From: an uncultured Bacteroidota bacterium
Lineage (GTDB): Bacteria; Bacteroidota; Bacteroidia; Bacteroidales; F082
Length of the DNA stretch: 50,171 bases
Direction: 5' to 3'
NCBI GenBank assembly: GCA_913009685.1
Contig: CAJVXP010000002.1
Span: 1 to 50,171, forward strand
The notes beneath the pieces are model-generated. The model was not told where the DNA came from. It made no database searches and saw nothing but the letters and a program-made list of their open reading frames with translations. Below are positions 8,332 through 16,325 of the stretch, piece after piece (the stretch's first letter is position 1; each line of letters begins with the position of its first letter). Made by a program: the position numbers and the translations under genes.

Positions 8332-9458
8332 TTCACTTGTTTTACATGCATTACATCCATTAGGGCATCAATGAGGGTGTTGTTTTCCTCTGTGGTACGA
8401 CTGGCAATCCGAATGTATCGGTCGGCATCGGGTTGGGTTTTTCCAACACAATCTTTTATATAAATATTGTGCTCAATAAAAAGACGCTTTGTTACTTCGG
8501 GTCCATTTAAAGCGGTATCAGGTAAACGACAATAAATATAGTTTGCATCGGGTTTAAAAACAGTCATCCCCTTAATGGCACACAGCTTATAATAGAGTGC
8601 ATCTCTATCTGCTTTAACTTTTTCGCAGCTATCCTCAAATTCTTGTTTGTACCGCGGTAGTATTCGCAGAAATTCTTCGGCAAACCCATTAATATTCCAA
8701 ATGTGAATTCCACTGCGAACCGCCTGAGCAAAATTTTCGTTAGCCGTTAACATATATCCAATTCTTAGTCCACATATTCCATAGGCTTTACTCATGCTCT
8801 TAAGAATAGCCATATTTGGATATTTGTCAATATCTTGCTCCAAACTTATTTGCTCCTTATTATCTGCAAAATCAAGAAATGATTCATCAATAATAAGCAT
8901 GCAATTACCTGGCTTAAGCTTTTCTGCCAATCGTATTAAATCGGCTTTGGGCACTAACATTGACGTAGGATTATTAGGTGTAACCACAACAGCCACATCG
9001 GCACCAACCTTTATGGCTTCGGCTGCAAATTTATCTACATCGAGCTGAAAAGAAGGAAATTCAAGAGGAAATTCCACAACACATCCTTTAGGTGCCGCGT
9101 TAGCATATTCATTAAAAGAAGGTACGGGTACAATTAGTTTCTTAGCTAAATGCCCGGAGACTATTTTTATAATTTCGGATGCACCGTTTCCAACAATAAT
9201 TTTTTCAGCAGGTTGTTGTATCAAATTTTCAACAAGTCCGGCAAGTGCATCTTGCGCCATTGGATAATTCAGAACCAGGTTGTGAATATTATCTTTTAGA
9301 TGTGTAAATACAGCTTTGGGCGGAAAATACAGGTTATACAAATACGCATGGTCGGTAAAATTGTGCCGGTAATAACCGCCATGTTGTTTTGATATGTATT
9401 CGTATTTCTCTGCTTGTGTTTTATATTTGCTTTCCATGGCATTTAATCCTAAAATCAT
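8328..9458 (-). CDS. Class I/II PLP-dependent aminotransferase (HisC-like)
   Basis: This 376-residue fold-type I aminotransferase has the PLP lysine in SMSKAYGICGLRIGY, a GNGASEII cofactor-phosphate segment (about residues 92-99), and VVTPNNPTS followed by LIIDESFLDF in the large domain. It looks like histidinol-phosphate aminotransferase, but the context is not histidine synthesis: it starts inside the stop of a LicC-like nucleotidyltransferase and ends inside the start of a CDP-alcohol phosphatidyltransferase. The order resembles a split version of PntC, the cytidylyltransferase-aminotransferase fusion reported for aminoethylphosphonate in Treponema. A second in-frame ATG (9437) is also possible as start. 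Substrate is inferred from context only. Confidence 0.85.
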   Translation of the reverse strand: MILGLNAMESKYKTQAEKYEYISKQHGGYYRHNFTDHAYLYNLYFPPKAVFTHLKDNIHNLVLNYPMAQDALAGLVENLIQQPAEKIIVGNGASEIIKIVSGHLAKKLIVPVPSFNEYANAAPKGCVVEFPLEFPSFQLDVDKFAAEAIKVGADVAVVVTPNNPTSMLVPKADLIRLAEKLKPGNCMLIIDESFLDFADNKEQISLEQDIDKYPNMAILKSMSKAYGICGLRIGYMLTANENFAQAVRSGIHIWNINGFAEEFLRILPRYKQEFEDSCEKVKADRDALYYKLCAIKGMTVFKPDANYIYCRLPDTALNGPEVTKRLFIEHNIYIKDCVGKTQPDADRYIRIASRTTEENNTLIDALMDVMHVKQVK

Positions 9459-10279
9459 GATGCCATTGCATTTTCAAGTTTAGCGTACTTATTAATTTCC
9501 CACGGGAATAGTAATTCAGCTCTCGCTAAATCTGTTATGTTATCAATTTCATACCATGGTTTATGGTCAAATGAAACCGACTCAATGGCCAGGCTTCTAT
9601 TATCGACCATTTCAGAAAAAACGGTTTCATAGTAACAGCTAACATTACCAGCTTCAATATACTGATTCAACTTTTTAACAATTCCCTGCCACGACTGTAA
9701 GGAGAAGCTGTATATATTAACAGTTTTATATCGGATATCGGAATACGACTCGGTAGTTCCTTTTTGAAATTGGGTAACCTTGTTGGCCATGTCAAGAGAA
9801 ACCGTTGTCCCGTTTAACCAAGGTTGCATAAGTGCTACAGCCATCCTATCGGGGTAAACCATATCATTAAGCAAAGTGGAGTTCAATACCAAATCACTTT
9901 CAAATAATACAAAAGGCTCATTAATAATATTGCGAGCCAACCAAAGCGAATAAATGTTATTTGTAGTTTTATACAATGGGCTGTAAATGTATTCAATGCA
10001 AATGTCTCCCGATTTTTCACCAAGATAATCCATGATGCACTCTTTTTTGTAACCTGTTACGATTACAAGCCGTTTAAATCCCTGGTTTTTTAAGTTAATG
10101 ATAAGTCTTTCGAGAATCGATTTACCGTTTACAAGGGTAAGACATTTTGGAGAGTTTTGTGTTAAAGGGAAAAGGCGACTACCTGTACCAGCCGCAAGAA
10201 GTAATGCCGTTGTTATACGATTTTGTCCATAACAATTGTCCGAATCATTATTCATATTAAAATGTATTGATACCATCAA
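9455..10279 (-). CDS. LicC/PntC-like sugar-phosphate-type nucleotidyltransferase
   Basis: This 274-residue nucleotidyltransferase has the NTP-binding loop LAAGTGSRLFPLTQNSPKCL (about residues 28-47), a TNNIYSLWLA stretch and ESDLVL metal-binding region typical of the LicC choline-phosphate cytidylyltransferase group, and a C-terminal WYEIDNITDLARAE. It probably activates a small phospho- or phosphono-alcohol as its CMP derivative. It opens the minus-strand trio and overlaps the aminotransferase start by 4 bases (ATGA). An internal ATG at 10255 may be the true start. No PEP mutase or phosphonopyruvate decarboxylase is in the window, so a phosphonate substrate is a guess; phosphocholine or phosphoethanolamine are alternatives. 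Confidence 0.82.
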   Translation of the reverse strand: MMVSIHFNMNNDSDNCYGQNRITTALLLAAGTGSRLFPLTQNSPKCLTLVNGKSILERLIINLKNQGFKRLVIVTGYKKECIMDYLGEKSGDICIEYIYSPLYKTTNNIYSLWLARNIINEPFVLFESDLVLNSTLLNDMVYPDRMAVALMQPWLNGTTVSLDMANKVTQFQKGTTESYSDIRYKTVNIYSFSLQSWQGIVKKLNQYIEAGNVSCYYETVFSEMVDNRSLAIESVSFDHKPWYEIDNITDLARAELLFPWEINKYAKLENAMAS

Positions 10280-10757
10280 AAAAAAACTAAATGCCTATTG
10301 AAGCATCTAGCGTACTAATTATTAGTACTCTGACGTTGGAACTAGTTTCCTGATAATTCAACTATAAGTATGAAATCTGTTAATGTGATGAATTTTGCGT
10401 TAAAATCTCATCAACAAAATTGATAGGAATGATTGAAACTAAAAGACGTGTAATCCTTTTGCAAAGGTACTCTAATAAATAAGAACAACTAATGGTTATG
10501 CGTTAGTGCCTTACTATGAGGATACTAGAAGTATTTACTTTATGGAAACGAAATGAAAAGCAGACGCACGGATATCTGTATTCAGCATAGATAAACCGTG
10601 TATTTTATTGATAATTAAACGACAACAGTGTATTTGCATCAATTTCCAGAGCGGTTAAAAAAGCCAATTTTCAGAATAAAAGCAGGGAAATGGTTGCAAT
10701 AGCATGGTAATATAATATCTAAACCCTAATAGTCAATTGATTACAAGTATAATATAG
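10280..10757. other. AT-rich non-coding region with leader and promoter of the lipid cassette
   Basis: No gene is visible in these 478 bases. On the minus strand TACCTTTG (10469-10462) matches the -7 box and would give a leader of about 175 bases for the nucleotidyltransferase operon. Inside that leader is a perfect 17-base palindrome, GTACTAATTATTAGTAC (10312-10328), about 33 bases before the first codon, which could bind a regulator or fold in RNA. Confidence 0.5.
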
Positions 10758-10830
10758 AGCCTCCCATGGGACTCGAACCCACGACCTGCTCATTACGAGT
10801 GAGCTGCTCTACCAGCTGAGCTAAGGAGGC
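10758..10830 (-). tRNA. tRNA-Thr (CGU anticodon)
   Basis: Read on the minus strand, the 73 bases fold as a complete tRNA: acceptor arm GCCTCCT paired to GGGAGGC, D-arm GCTC/GAGC, anticodon arm GCTCA/TGAGC around loop CTCGTAA (anticodon CGT, reads ACG), T-arm GTGGG/CCCAT with loop TTCGAGT. CCA is not encoded. It stands alone between the lipid cassette and a TPR gene. Confidence 0.95.
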
Positions 10831-11024
10831 TTTTTTCGGTAATCATCCCCGAGGGTTATCGGGAATGGCTATCGGGGGCAAAGATAAAAGAAAGATACAA
10901 ATATCCGGACGGAAATTTTATTAACACCAAAAATTTGCTTTAAAATTATTTAACATTTGTCAAGTGCAGGATTTTATTATCTTGCGGCACTTTTTATTTT
11001 TAATATTAAAAACTACTAAAAAAG

Positions 11025-11990
11025 ATGAAATCAGTTGTAAAATCAGCTCTTCTTGTGGGGCTAATGATGTTCGGAATGGGGCTGTTTGCTCAGACTCTTA
11101 CTCAGGCTGGCGATGATTTTAACCAGGGAACAGCTCAGTACAAAGCAAAAAATTTTGGTCAGGCGGTCAAATTGTACAATGAAGCTTTGAAAATGTGTAA
11201 AGCCATCGGCCCCGATGCGGCCGATTTGCAATCGCAGGTAGAAAACCAGCTTACCAATTCCTATTTTTGGAATGGAATTTCTTTTTACAAAAAAAGAGAA
11301 TTTGACCAGGCTATTGCCCAATTGAAAAAAGCCAAGACTATGGCTATTTCTACCAACAATGCGAAAATAAAAAATTACGCCCATATCTATGTTGCCCGTG
11401 TTTATGCATCAAAGGGGAATGCTCTTTTAAATCAGAAAAAGCTGGATGCCGCCTTGGCTCAATACGACTTAGCTTTGAAAGAAAACCCCTCCTCTTACCG
11501 TGCCTATTACGGGAAAAGCCTTGTGGCAAAAGAGAAAAAAGACATGACTACCATGATGGCCATGGTAAATAAAATCGGAGAAATTGCTACTACCAATCCC
11601 AAAGCAGCTAAAATTTATGACAATGCTAAATATGTAACATTCACAACTTTACTAAATGCTGGCGCAGTGCAATTGCAAAAAGCGCATCCGCAAAAGGCCC
11701 TGGAATATCTTGCAGATGCCAAAAAGTATCATGCTGCCAATGCGGATATGTATTATTACACAGCACTTGCCAATGTAAGCCTGAAAAAATGGGACGCTGC
11801 CATTGCTGCTGCTAAAAAGGCGTTGAGCTTGCAGAACACTGAAAAGTCAGATATTTACTTTACGCTGGGACAGGCTTATCAGGGGAAAGGCGACAAAGCA
11901 GACGCTTGTAAAGCTTTCAAAAGCGTGCTGAAAGGACCCAATGTGGCTTCTGCCAAATACCAAATGCAACATGTGTTAAAATGTAAATAG
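11025..11990 (+). CDS. Exported tetratricopeptide-repeat protein
   Basis: This 321-residue protein has a signal peptide (residues 1-22, ending LFAQ) followed by several TPR-like helical pairs. They can be picked out by phrases such as FNQGTAQYKAKNFGQAVKLY, YFWNGISFYKKREFDQAIAQ, AALAQYDLALKENPSSYRAY and YYYTALANVSLKKWDAAIAA. It should be periplasmic or outer-membrane associated and act as a protein-binding scaffold; no enzymatic domain is seen. A degenerate box TTATCTTGC lies about 45 bases upstream. A strong terminator follows at 12023. The specific partner is unknown. Confidence 0.88.
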   Translation: MKSVVKSALLVGLMMFGMGLFAQTLTQAGDDFNQGTAQYKAKNFGQAVKLYNEALKMCKAIGPDAADLQSQVENQLTNSYFWNGISFYKKREFDQAIAQLKKAKTMAISTNNAKIKNYAHIYVARVYASKGNALLNQKKLDAALAQYDLALKENPSSYRAYYGKSLVAKEKKDMTTMMAMVNKIGEIATTNPKAAKIYDNAKYVTFTTLLNAGAVQLQKAHPQKALEYLADAKKYHAANADMYYYTALANVSLKKWDAAIAAAKKALSLQNTEKSDIYFTLGQAYQGKGDKADACKAFKSVLKGPNVASAKYQMQHVLKCK

Positions 11991-12022
11991 TTTTTGACAA
12001 CTTCCACATTACGATATTTCTC

Positions 12023-12059
12023 AAAAAAGCCGCTCCGGAAAACCCAGAGCGGCTTTTTC
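12023..12059. terminator. Bidirectional intrinsic terminator
   Basis: AAAAGCCGCTC and GAGCGGCTTTT form an 11-base stem around a short loop, with A- and T-runs at both ends. It lies between the converging TPR gene (+) and thiolase gene (-) and can serve both. Confidence 0.85.
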
Positions 12060-12078
12060 AATTTTAGAAAAGAGATTT

Positions 12079-13326
12079 TTATTCTCCTCTTTTGAAAACG
12101 ATGGAAGTAACGGTAACATCATCGCCTCCCATGTTGATGGTCAGGCCGTAAGGTCGGTCTTTGGAGATTTCAATTTGGGCTTTACCGGCTTTACCGGTGA
12201 GCTGCTGCCAAATGGTTACAGCCTGGTGTACTCCCGTTCCGCCCGTAGGATGTCCCCAACCAATGAGACCGCCGGTGGTGTTGAATGGCAATTCTCCGTT
12301 GCGACCGGTTTTACCTTCGGCCACATAGTCGGCACCTTCGCCTTTGGCAGCCAGGCCGAGGGCCTCAACAGCCATTATTCCGGCAATGGAGAAACAGTCG
12401 TGGGTTTCGACGGTTCCCACCTGATCGATGGTGATACCGGCATTTTCCAGTGCCTGATGAGCGGCAAATTTTATGGTTTCCAGTTCAGTAAGATCCGCCG
12501 GGTCGGTAGTGATGTCACGAACGGCATGGCCGAATCCGATGACTTCCACGGCATCTTTCTTGTCCACGCCGATACGTTTCAGTCCTTCTTCGGAACAAAT
12601 GGTAATTCCGGAAGCACCATCGGAAACTTTTGAACAGTCAAGTACAGTCAGATGATCCACGAAGGTCTTTCCGTTGGGCTGCATTTTCAATGCCGTAGCG
12701 TAAGGATCTGAAATGTTATTGTGGTATTCCTGAGCCGTGGGATCCAACCGGGCATTTTCAATGGCATTGGCATACCAGCGCGACATTCCTTTGCGGGTAC
12801 GTTCGTAGCCATATTTCTCATAATAAGCTCCTGCCCTGTCGCTAAACTGACCGGGAAAGAAATAAGCATGACCGGTTTTTCTTTTTTTAAACCAGCCCGC
12901 CAGCGCCAGAATGTCTGCACCGTAAATGGCTTTTACCGTGTTTTGCACTTCAAAGCCCAACGATAAGACCACCTCGGAAGTTTCAGCCAGTACCTGGCGT
13001 ATCCCTGTTACCAGCGACAAACCTCCTGAAGCACAGGCTCCTTCCACACGGACGGCGGGTTTCATGGCTAATCCCTTGTCAATCATCGGAATAAACCCGT
13101 CGAGGTGGCCCTGGTTGTTGAATCGTCCGGCCATAAAATTACCGATGACCGACTCGTCCACGTTGCCAGCGCCGCCAATTTGCGTTAAAACGCCTTGTCC
13201 GGCTTCTTTAATATAGTGTTCGATACCCGGACGGGGCTTTTTCGGGTTGAATTCTTTACGGCCGGTTCCCAGCGAAATGGTATTGTAACCGGCAGTCATA
13301 TATACTTTTCTTCTTAACTTTTTCAT
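12079..13326 (-). CDS. Thiolase-family acyl-CoA acetyltransferase
   Basis: This 415-residue protein belongs to the thiolase superfamily and should condense or cleave acyl-CoA and acetyl-CoA. The nucleophilic Cys lies in VEGACASGGLSLV (about residues 97-109), a His in VETHDCFSIAG, and NTTGGLIGWGHPTGGTG near residue 355-370. The usual C-terminal CxG cysteine motif of degradative thiolases is absent, as in the SCP2-like subgroup. It is the last gene of a minus-strand operon, 12 bases after the dehydrogenase. The KVYMTAGYN segment favours the start at 13326 over the internal ATG at 13299. The likely step is acetoacetyl-CoA formation or cleavage; chain length is not known. Confidence 0.9.
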   Translation of the reverse strand: MKKLRRKVYMTAGYNTISLGTGRKEFNPKKPRPGIEHYIKEAGQGVLTQIGGAGNVDESVIGNFMAGRFNNQGHLDGFIPMIDKGLAMKPAVRVEGACASGGLSLVTGIRQVLAETSEVVLSLGFEVQNTVKAIYGADILALAGWFKKRKTGHAYFFPGQFSDRAGAYYEKYGYERTRKGMSRWYANAIENARLDPTAQEYHNNISDPYATALKMQPNGKTFVDHLTVLDCSKVSDGASGITICSEEGLKRIGVDKKDAVEVIGFGHAVRDITTDPADLTELETIKFAAHQALENAGITIDQVGTVETHDCFSIAGIMAVEALGLAAKGEGADYVAEGKTGRNGELPFNTTGGLIGWGHPTGGTGVHQAVTIWQQLTGKAGKAQIEISKDRPYGLTINMGGDDVTVTSIVFKRGE

Positions 13327-13338
13327 AAGGCAGAATTT

Positions 13339-14682
13339 TTAATCGAAATAATTATTGATAGGACCATAAGCATGGAAAAAACCGGCAAGCATCACCGTGT
13401 TTACATCGTCGCTGTTTTTGGCCACCTTGTCACTCACCAGTTTTTCGCCAATGGCTTTGGAACGTTTGCCGTAGTTAATGGCAATTTGCGAACCCATGGT
13501 GCTCATAGCTTTCAGGTCGTTAAAGAAGCGGGAAAAAACTTCCTCTTTGTTTTTCATGCGCAGGGTTGATTTCCAGGCAACCGCCGAATCGGGCAGATCG
13601 CCAAGCATCTCATCGCATTCATCTTTAAAGGTGTCAATATTCACATATTCCTGTTTGTGAATATCCCAAACGGCCACCGGTTTTCCGCCTTTGTATTTCA
13701 GGAAACCATCTTTTTGCGCACCGCTGGAATACTGACCGCCTTTCACGCCCTGTTCCATCATTTTATCCAACAAATCGTTCTGTAAATCTTCATCTTTCAC
13801 AAAAGGATTCATCACATTCAGGATAAACTGCATCACATCAATACCCACATAATCCATAAGCTGGAAAATGCCCATGGGGCGGATAAGATATTCCTGCGTG
13901 ATTTTGTTAATCATGTAAATAGCTTTATAAAGCGGAATGTTCTTCTCTTTGGCCAGCGCTTCGGCTTCTTTGATGCCATGTAAACCGTCGCGCATAAAAT
14001 GGCCGTTGCCGATAAATCCGGCAAAGTCGTTGGAGGGCACGATAATTTTTCTCAGATTTTTGGCATAAGCATAAGCGAAATCAACCACTTCATCTTTGGT
14101 ATTATCCGTACGGATTAACTCTACAAGTCGCTGAACAGCAGGCGGGTTGTAAAAATGGAAGCCTATAATTTTTCCATCCAAACCGGCTTCTTCATCAATC
14201 AGATGAATAGGCACGGAAGAGGTGTTGGTGAAAAACCAGACATCTTTGTCGTTGTTTTGCTTAATCTGCGAAAACAGTTTCACCTTCAGTGAACGGTTTT
14301 CGTTTACAGCTTCAAATACTAAATTAGAGCGATAGGCAACTTCCATAGCCGTTACGGGGCGGACAATGTTCATCACATCAAAGATGTACTCATCAATGAT
14401 GTCGAAATTTTCGATGAGGTCGTCGCGGTCAGCATACATTTTCCGAAGCCAGACGGTTTTCTTTTCAGCAATCTTACGCACCTGAACCCGCAGGTAATTC
14501 ATTAAACCTGCAAGTACTTCGTCGGAAACGTCAATGGCATTCAGCACGAAGGTCTTGCCTTTATTTTCGGGCAAGAGCGCACGGTCGGCCATTTCAGCGG
14601 CAGTCAGCAGCAAGATGCCGCTACCCATTTTGCCGGCAGCGCCCAATACCGAAACGTTCTGTAATCTTTCGTCGTAGGTCAT
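13339..14682 (-). CDS. 3-hydroxyacyl-CoA dehydrogenase
   Basis: This 447-residue enzyme should oxidise or reduce 3-hydroxyacyl-CoA with NAD(H). The Rossmann nucleotide loop is VLGAAGKMGSG at about residues 13-23. A long insertion follows before the second beta strand, so the protein is larger than the roughly 280-residue single-domain enzymes. The catalytic region reads GFHFYNPPAVQRLVELI, with the usual His, and the dimer-domain junction reads FAGFIGNGHF. It lies between the crotonase gene (331 bases upstream) and the thiolase gene (12 bases downstream), making a three-step acyl-CoA module. The gap before it holds an interspersed repeat at 14743-14873. Confidence 0.92.
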   Translation of the reverse strand: MTYDERLQNVSVLGAAGKMGSGILLLTAAEMADRALLPENKGKTFVLNAIDVSDEVLAGLMNYLRVQVRKIAEKKTVWLRKMYADRDDLIENFDIIDEYIFDVMNIVRPVTAMEVAYRSNLVFEAVNENRSLKVKLFSQIKQNNDKDVWFFTNTSSVPIHLIDEEAGLDGKIIGFHFYNPPAVQRLVELIRTDNTKDEVVDFAYAYAKNLRKIIVPSNDFAGFIGNGHFMRDGLHGIKEAEALAKEKNIPLYKAIYMINKITQEYLIRPMGIFQLMDYVGIDVMQFILNVMNPFVKDEDLQNDLLDKMMEQGVKGGQYSSGAQKDGFLKYKGGKPVAVWDIHKQEYVNIDTFKDECDEMLGDLPDSAVAWKSTLRMKNKEEVFSRFFNDLKAMSTMGSQIAINYGKRSKAIGEKLVSDKVAKNSDDVNTVMLAGFFHAYGPINNYFD

Positions 14683-14742
14683 ATTTGTTTTATTTTAAAT
14701 GATTGACTTAATAATTAATTCATTTTTTTCTTTTTTGCTAAT

Positions 14743-14873
14743 CGTCGTTGCGATGAGCATCGGGTTTGCTTGTGGGGGGAGCGAAGAAGCAATCTTTTTT
14801 ATGAGAAACAGATACCCAAAGAGATTGCTTCGTCAGCTCATGCACATTCCTGCCTGGTTTCCTCGCAATGACG
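14743..14873. repeat. Interspersed inverted-repeat element inside an operon
   Basis: The outer ends CGTCGTTGCGATGA (14743-14756) and TCCTCGCAATGACG (14860-14873) are inverted repeats with 12 of 14 matches. An inner inverted pair is GCGAAGAAGCAATCT (14781-14795) and AGATTGCTTCGTC (14822-14834). Sequences of this kind (CGTCATTGCGAGGA...GAAGCAATCT) are, from memory, widespread repeats in several bacterial phyla. It fills most of the 331-base gap between the crotonase and dehydrogenase genes; the rest of that gap holds nothing I recognise. Confidence 0.7.
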
Positions 14874-15013
14874 CATAATCTTATTGTTACTCCTTAACTT
14901 AATGACATTACCCCGACGGGGTTAACATTATCTTTAAATATTCATTTTTCAAATCGGAATGATAAATAATTTTTAGTTTTTCATTTTGAATATCCATAGC
15001 TAATCTAATTTTC

Positions 15014-15790
15014 TCACTTCCATTCTGGTTTTCGCTTCTCCAGAAAAGCCTGCATCCCTTCACGGCCTTCGCTATTGTCACCGAAAAGCGACCCGAAAGC
15101 TTCGGCTTCCAGGTCAGCACCTTCGTCTAAGCTCATTTCATAACCACGGCGGGCCACAACCTTCACTTTTTTGATCGCCTGCGGTCCTTTTGAGGCAATA
15201 TTTTTGGCAATCTTCATCACCTCATCCATTAATGCTTCCGGTTCCACCACTTTCTGTACCAGCCCGATACGCAGGGCTTCATCGGCACCAATCATGCCGG
15301 CAGTCATCAGCAGATAAAGCGCATTGCCCATACCGGTAAGTCGTGAAAGCCGCTGGGTGCCGGCATAGCCGGGAATCAATCCGAGATTTACTTCGGGCTG
15401 GCCGAATTTGGCTTTGGTGCTGGCAATGCGAAAATCACAAGCCATGGCCAGTTCCATGCCTCCACCGAGGGCAAAGCCATTAACGGCAGCAATCACCGGG
15501 GTGTCCAGTTTCTCAAGACTACGGAAAGTATTTTGTCCGAGTCTGGAAAAGGCTTCTCCTTCAGCTTGGTTTTTGTTCACCATTTCGGCAATGTCGGCAC
15601 CGGCAACAAAGGCTTTTCCTTCACCGGTAATGACTACAACCCTTACCTCTTTGTCAGCTTTTACCGAAGCGACAAGCTCGTCCATTTCTCTAAAAAACTG
15701 CGCGTTAAGCGCATTCATAGCCTTTGGGCGGGTAATGGTAATTAACAGGATACCCTCTTCGAGTTTTGTCTGTAATATTTTGTCGTCCAT
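15014..15790 (-). CDS. Enoyl-CoA hydratase (crotonase)
   Basis: This 258-residue protein has the normal crotonase length and should hydrate trans-2-enoyl-CoA to 3-hydroxyacyl-CoA. The oxyanion-hole and first catalytic Glu appear in NGFALGGGMELAMACD (about residues 104-119), and the second Glu in FGQPEVNLGLIPGYAGTQRL. Both acids needed for hydratase activity are present, which separates it from isomerase or hydrolase relatives. It opens the operon, with a TAACTTTG box 21 bases upstream. With the dehydrogenase and thiolase it links crotonyl-CoA and acetyl-CoA, either in butyrate-type fermentation or beta-oxidation. No acyl-CoA dehydrogenase is in the window. Confidence 0.93.
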   Translation of the reverse strand: MDDKILQTKLEEGILLITITRPKAMNALNAQFFREMDELVASVKADKEVRVVVITGEGKAFVAGADIAEMVNKNQAEGEAFSRLGQNTFRSLEKLDTPVIAAVNGFALGGGMELAMACDFRIASTKAKFGQPEVNLGLIPGYAGTQRLSRLTGMGNALYLLMTAGMIGADEALRIGLVQKVVEPEALMDEVMKIAKNIASKGPQAIKKVKVVARRGYEMSLDEGADLEAEAFGSLFGDNSEGREGMQAFLEKRKPEWK

Positions 15791-15810
15791 ATTATTTATT
15801 TTTAAAATCC

Positions 15811-15818
15811 CAAAGTTA
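15811..15818 (-). promoter_or_regulatory. Promoter -7 box of the acyl-CoA operon
   Basis: Read on the minus strand, TAACTTTG matches TAnnTTTG and lies 20 bases before the crotonase ATG. Confidence 0.6.
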
Positions 15819-16325
15819 GAAAATTAAAACCATTGTCCGGTAATCTTTAAGATAATTTCACAAATATGGAATCAGGCCAAATAAGAGAAAAAGATTGAAA
15901 TAGCTAAAGTTGAGTCCGGGATAAAAATGGTAAAATTACAGTCTGTAAAATCGAAAAAAATCTCTGATATTGTACCGGTTTTTAACCTCAAAGCGCTGTT
16001 ATTAAAAATCAATAATTCGACATAATTTATATTGATTCTTATTATGGTTGTTAATACTTTTACAGAAAATTAGAAGAGGGTCAGGCCTTTACGAGATGAA
16101 CTAAAAAGGCAGTTCAGATTGCAGCTGGTTTTCGTGAAGATGTGAGGGAGAGACAATATATTTTACTTCTTTTTTTATGAGTGATATAGAAAAACTATTG
16201 AGAAATAAATTAAGTTGGATACGAGTGAATTTAAGCATTTGTATCTATTGCCTCATTTGTTTGTTTAAATACAAAACTGATGAGGGATTTTATATAATTA
16301 ATAACACAAATAAAAAGTTATAGCT
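15819..16325. other. AT-rich intergenic region before the cytochrome gene
   Basis: These 507 bases separate two divergent genes. No open frame with family resemblance and no convincing TAnnTTTG box for the cytochrome gene are visible, so its control is unexplained. Confidence 0.5.

Noticed and set aside
10758-10830. tRNA-Thr as an integration site of a genomic island covering the lipid cassette.
   Set aside because: I found no integrase gene and no repeat of the tRNA 3' end in the neighbourhood.
12175-12633. Open frame of 152 codons opposite the thiolase gene.
   Set aside because: It lies entirely antisense to a well-conserved gene and has no family resemblance or promoter.
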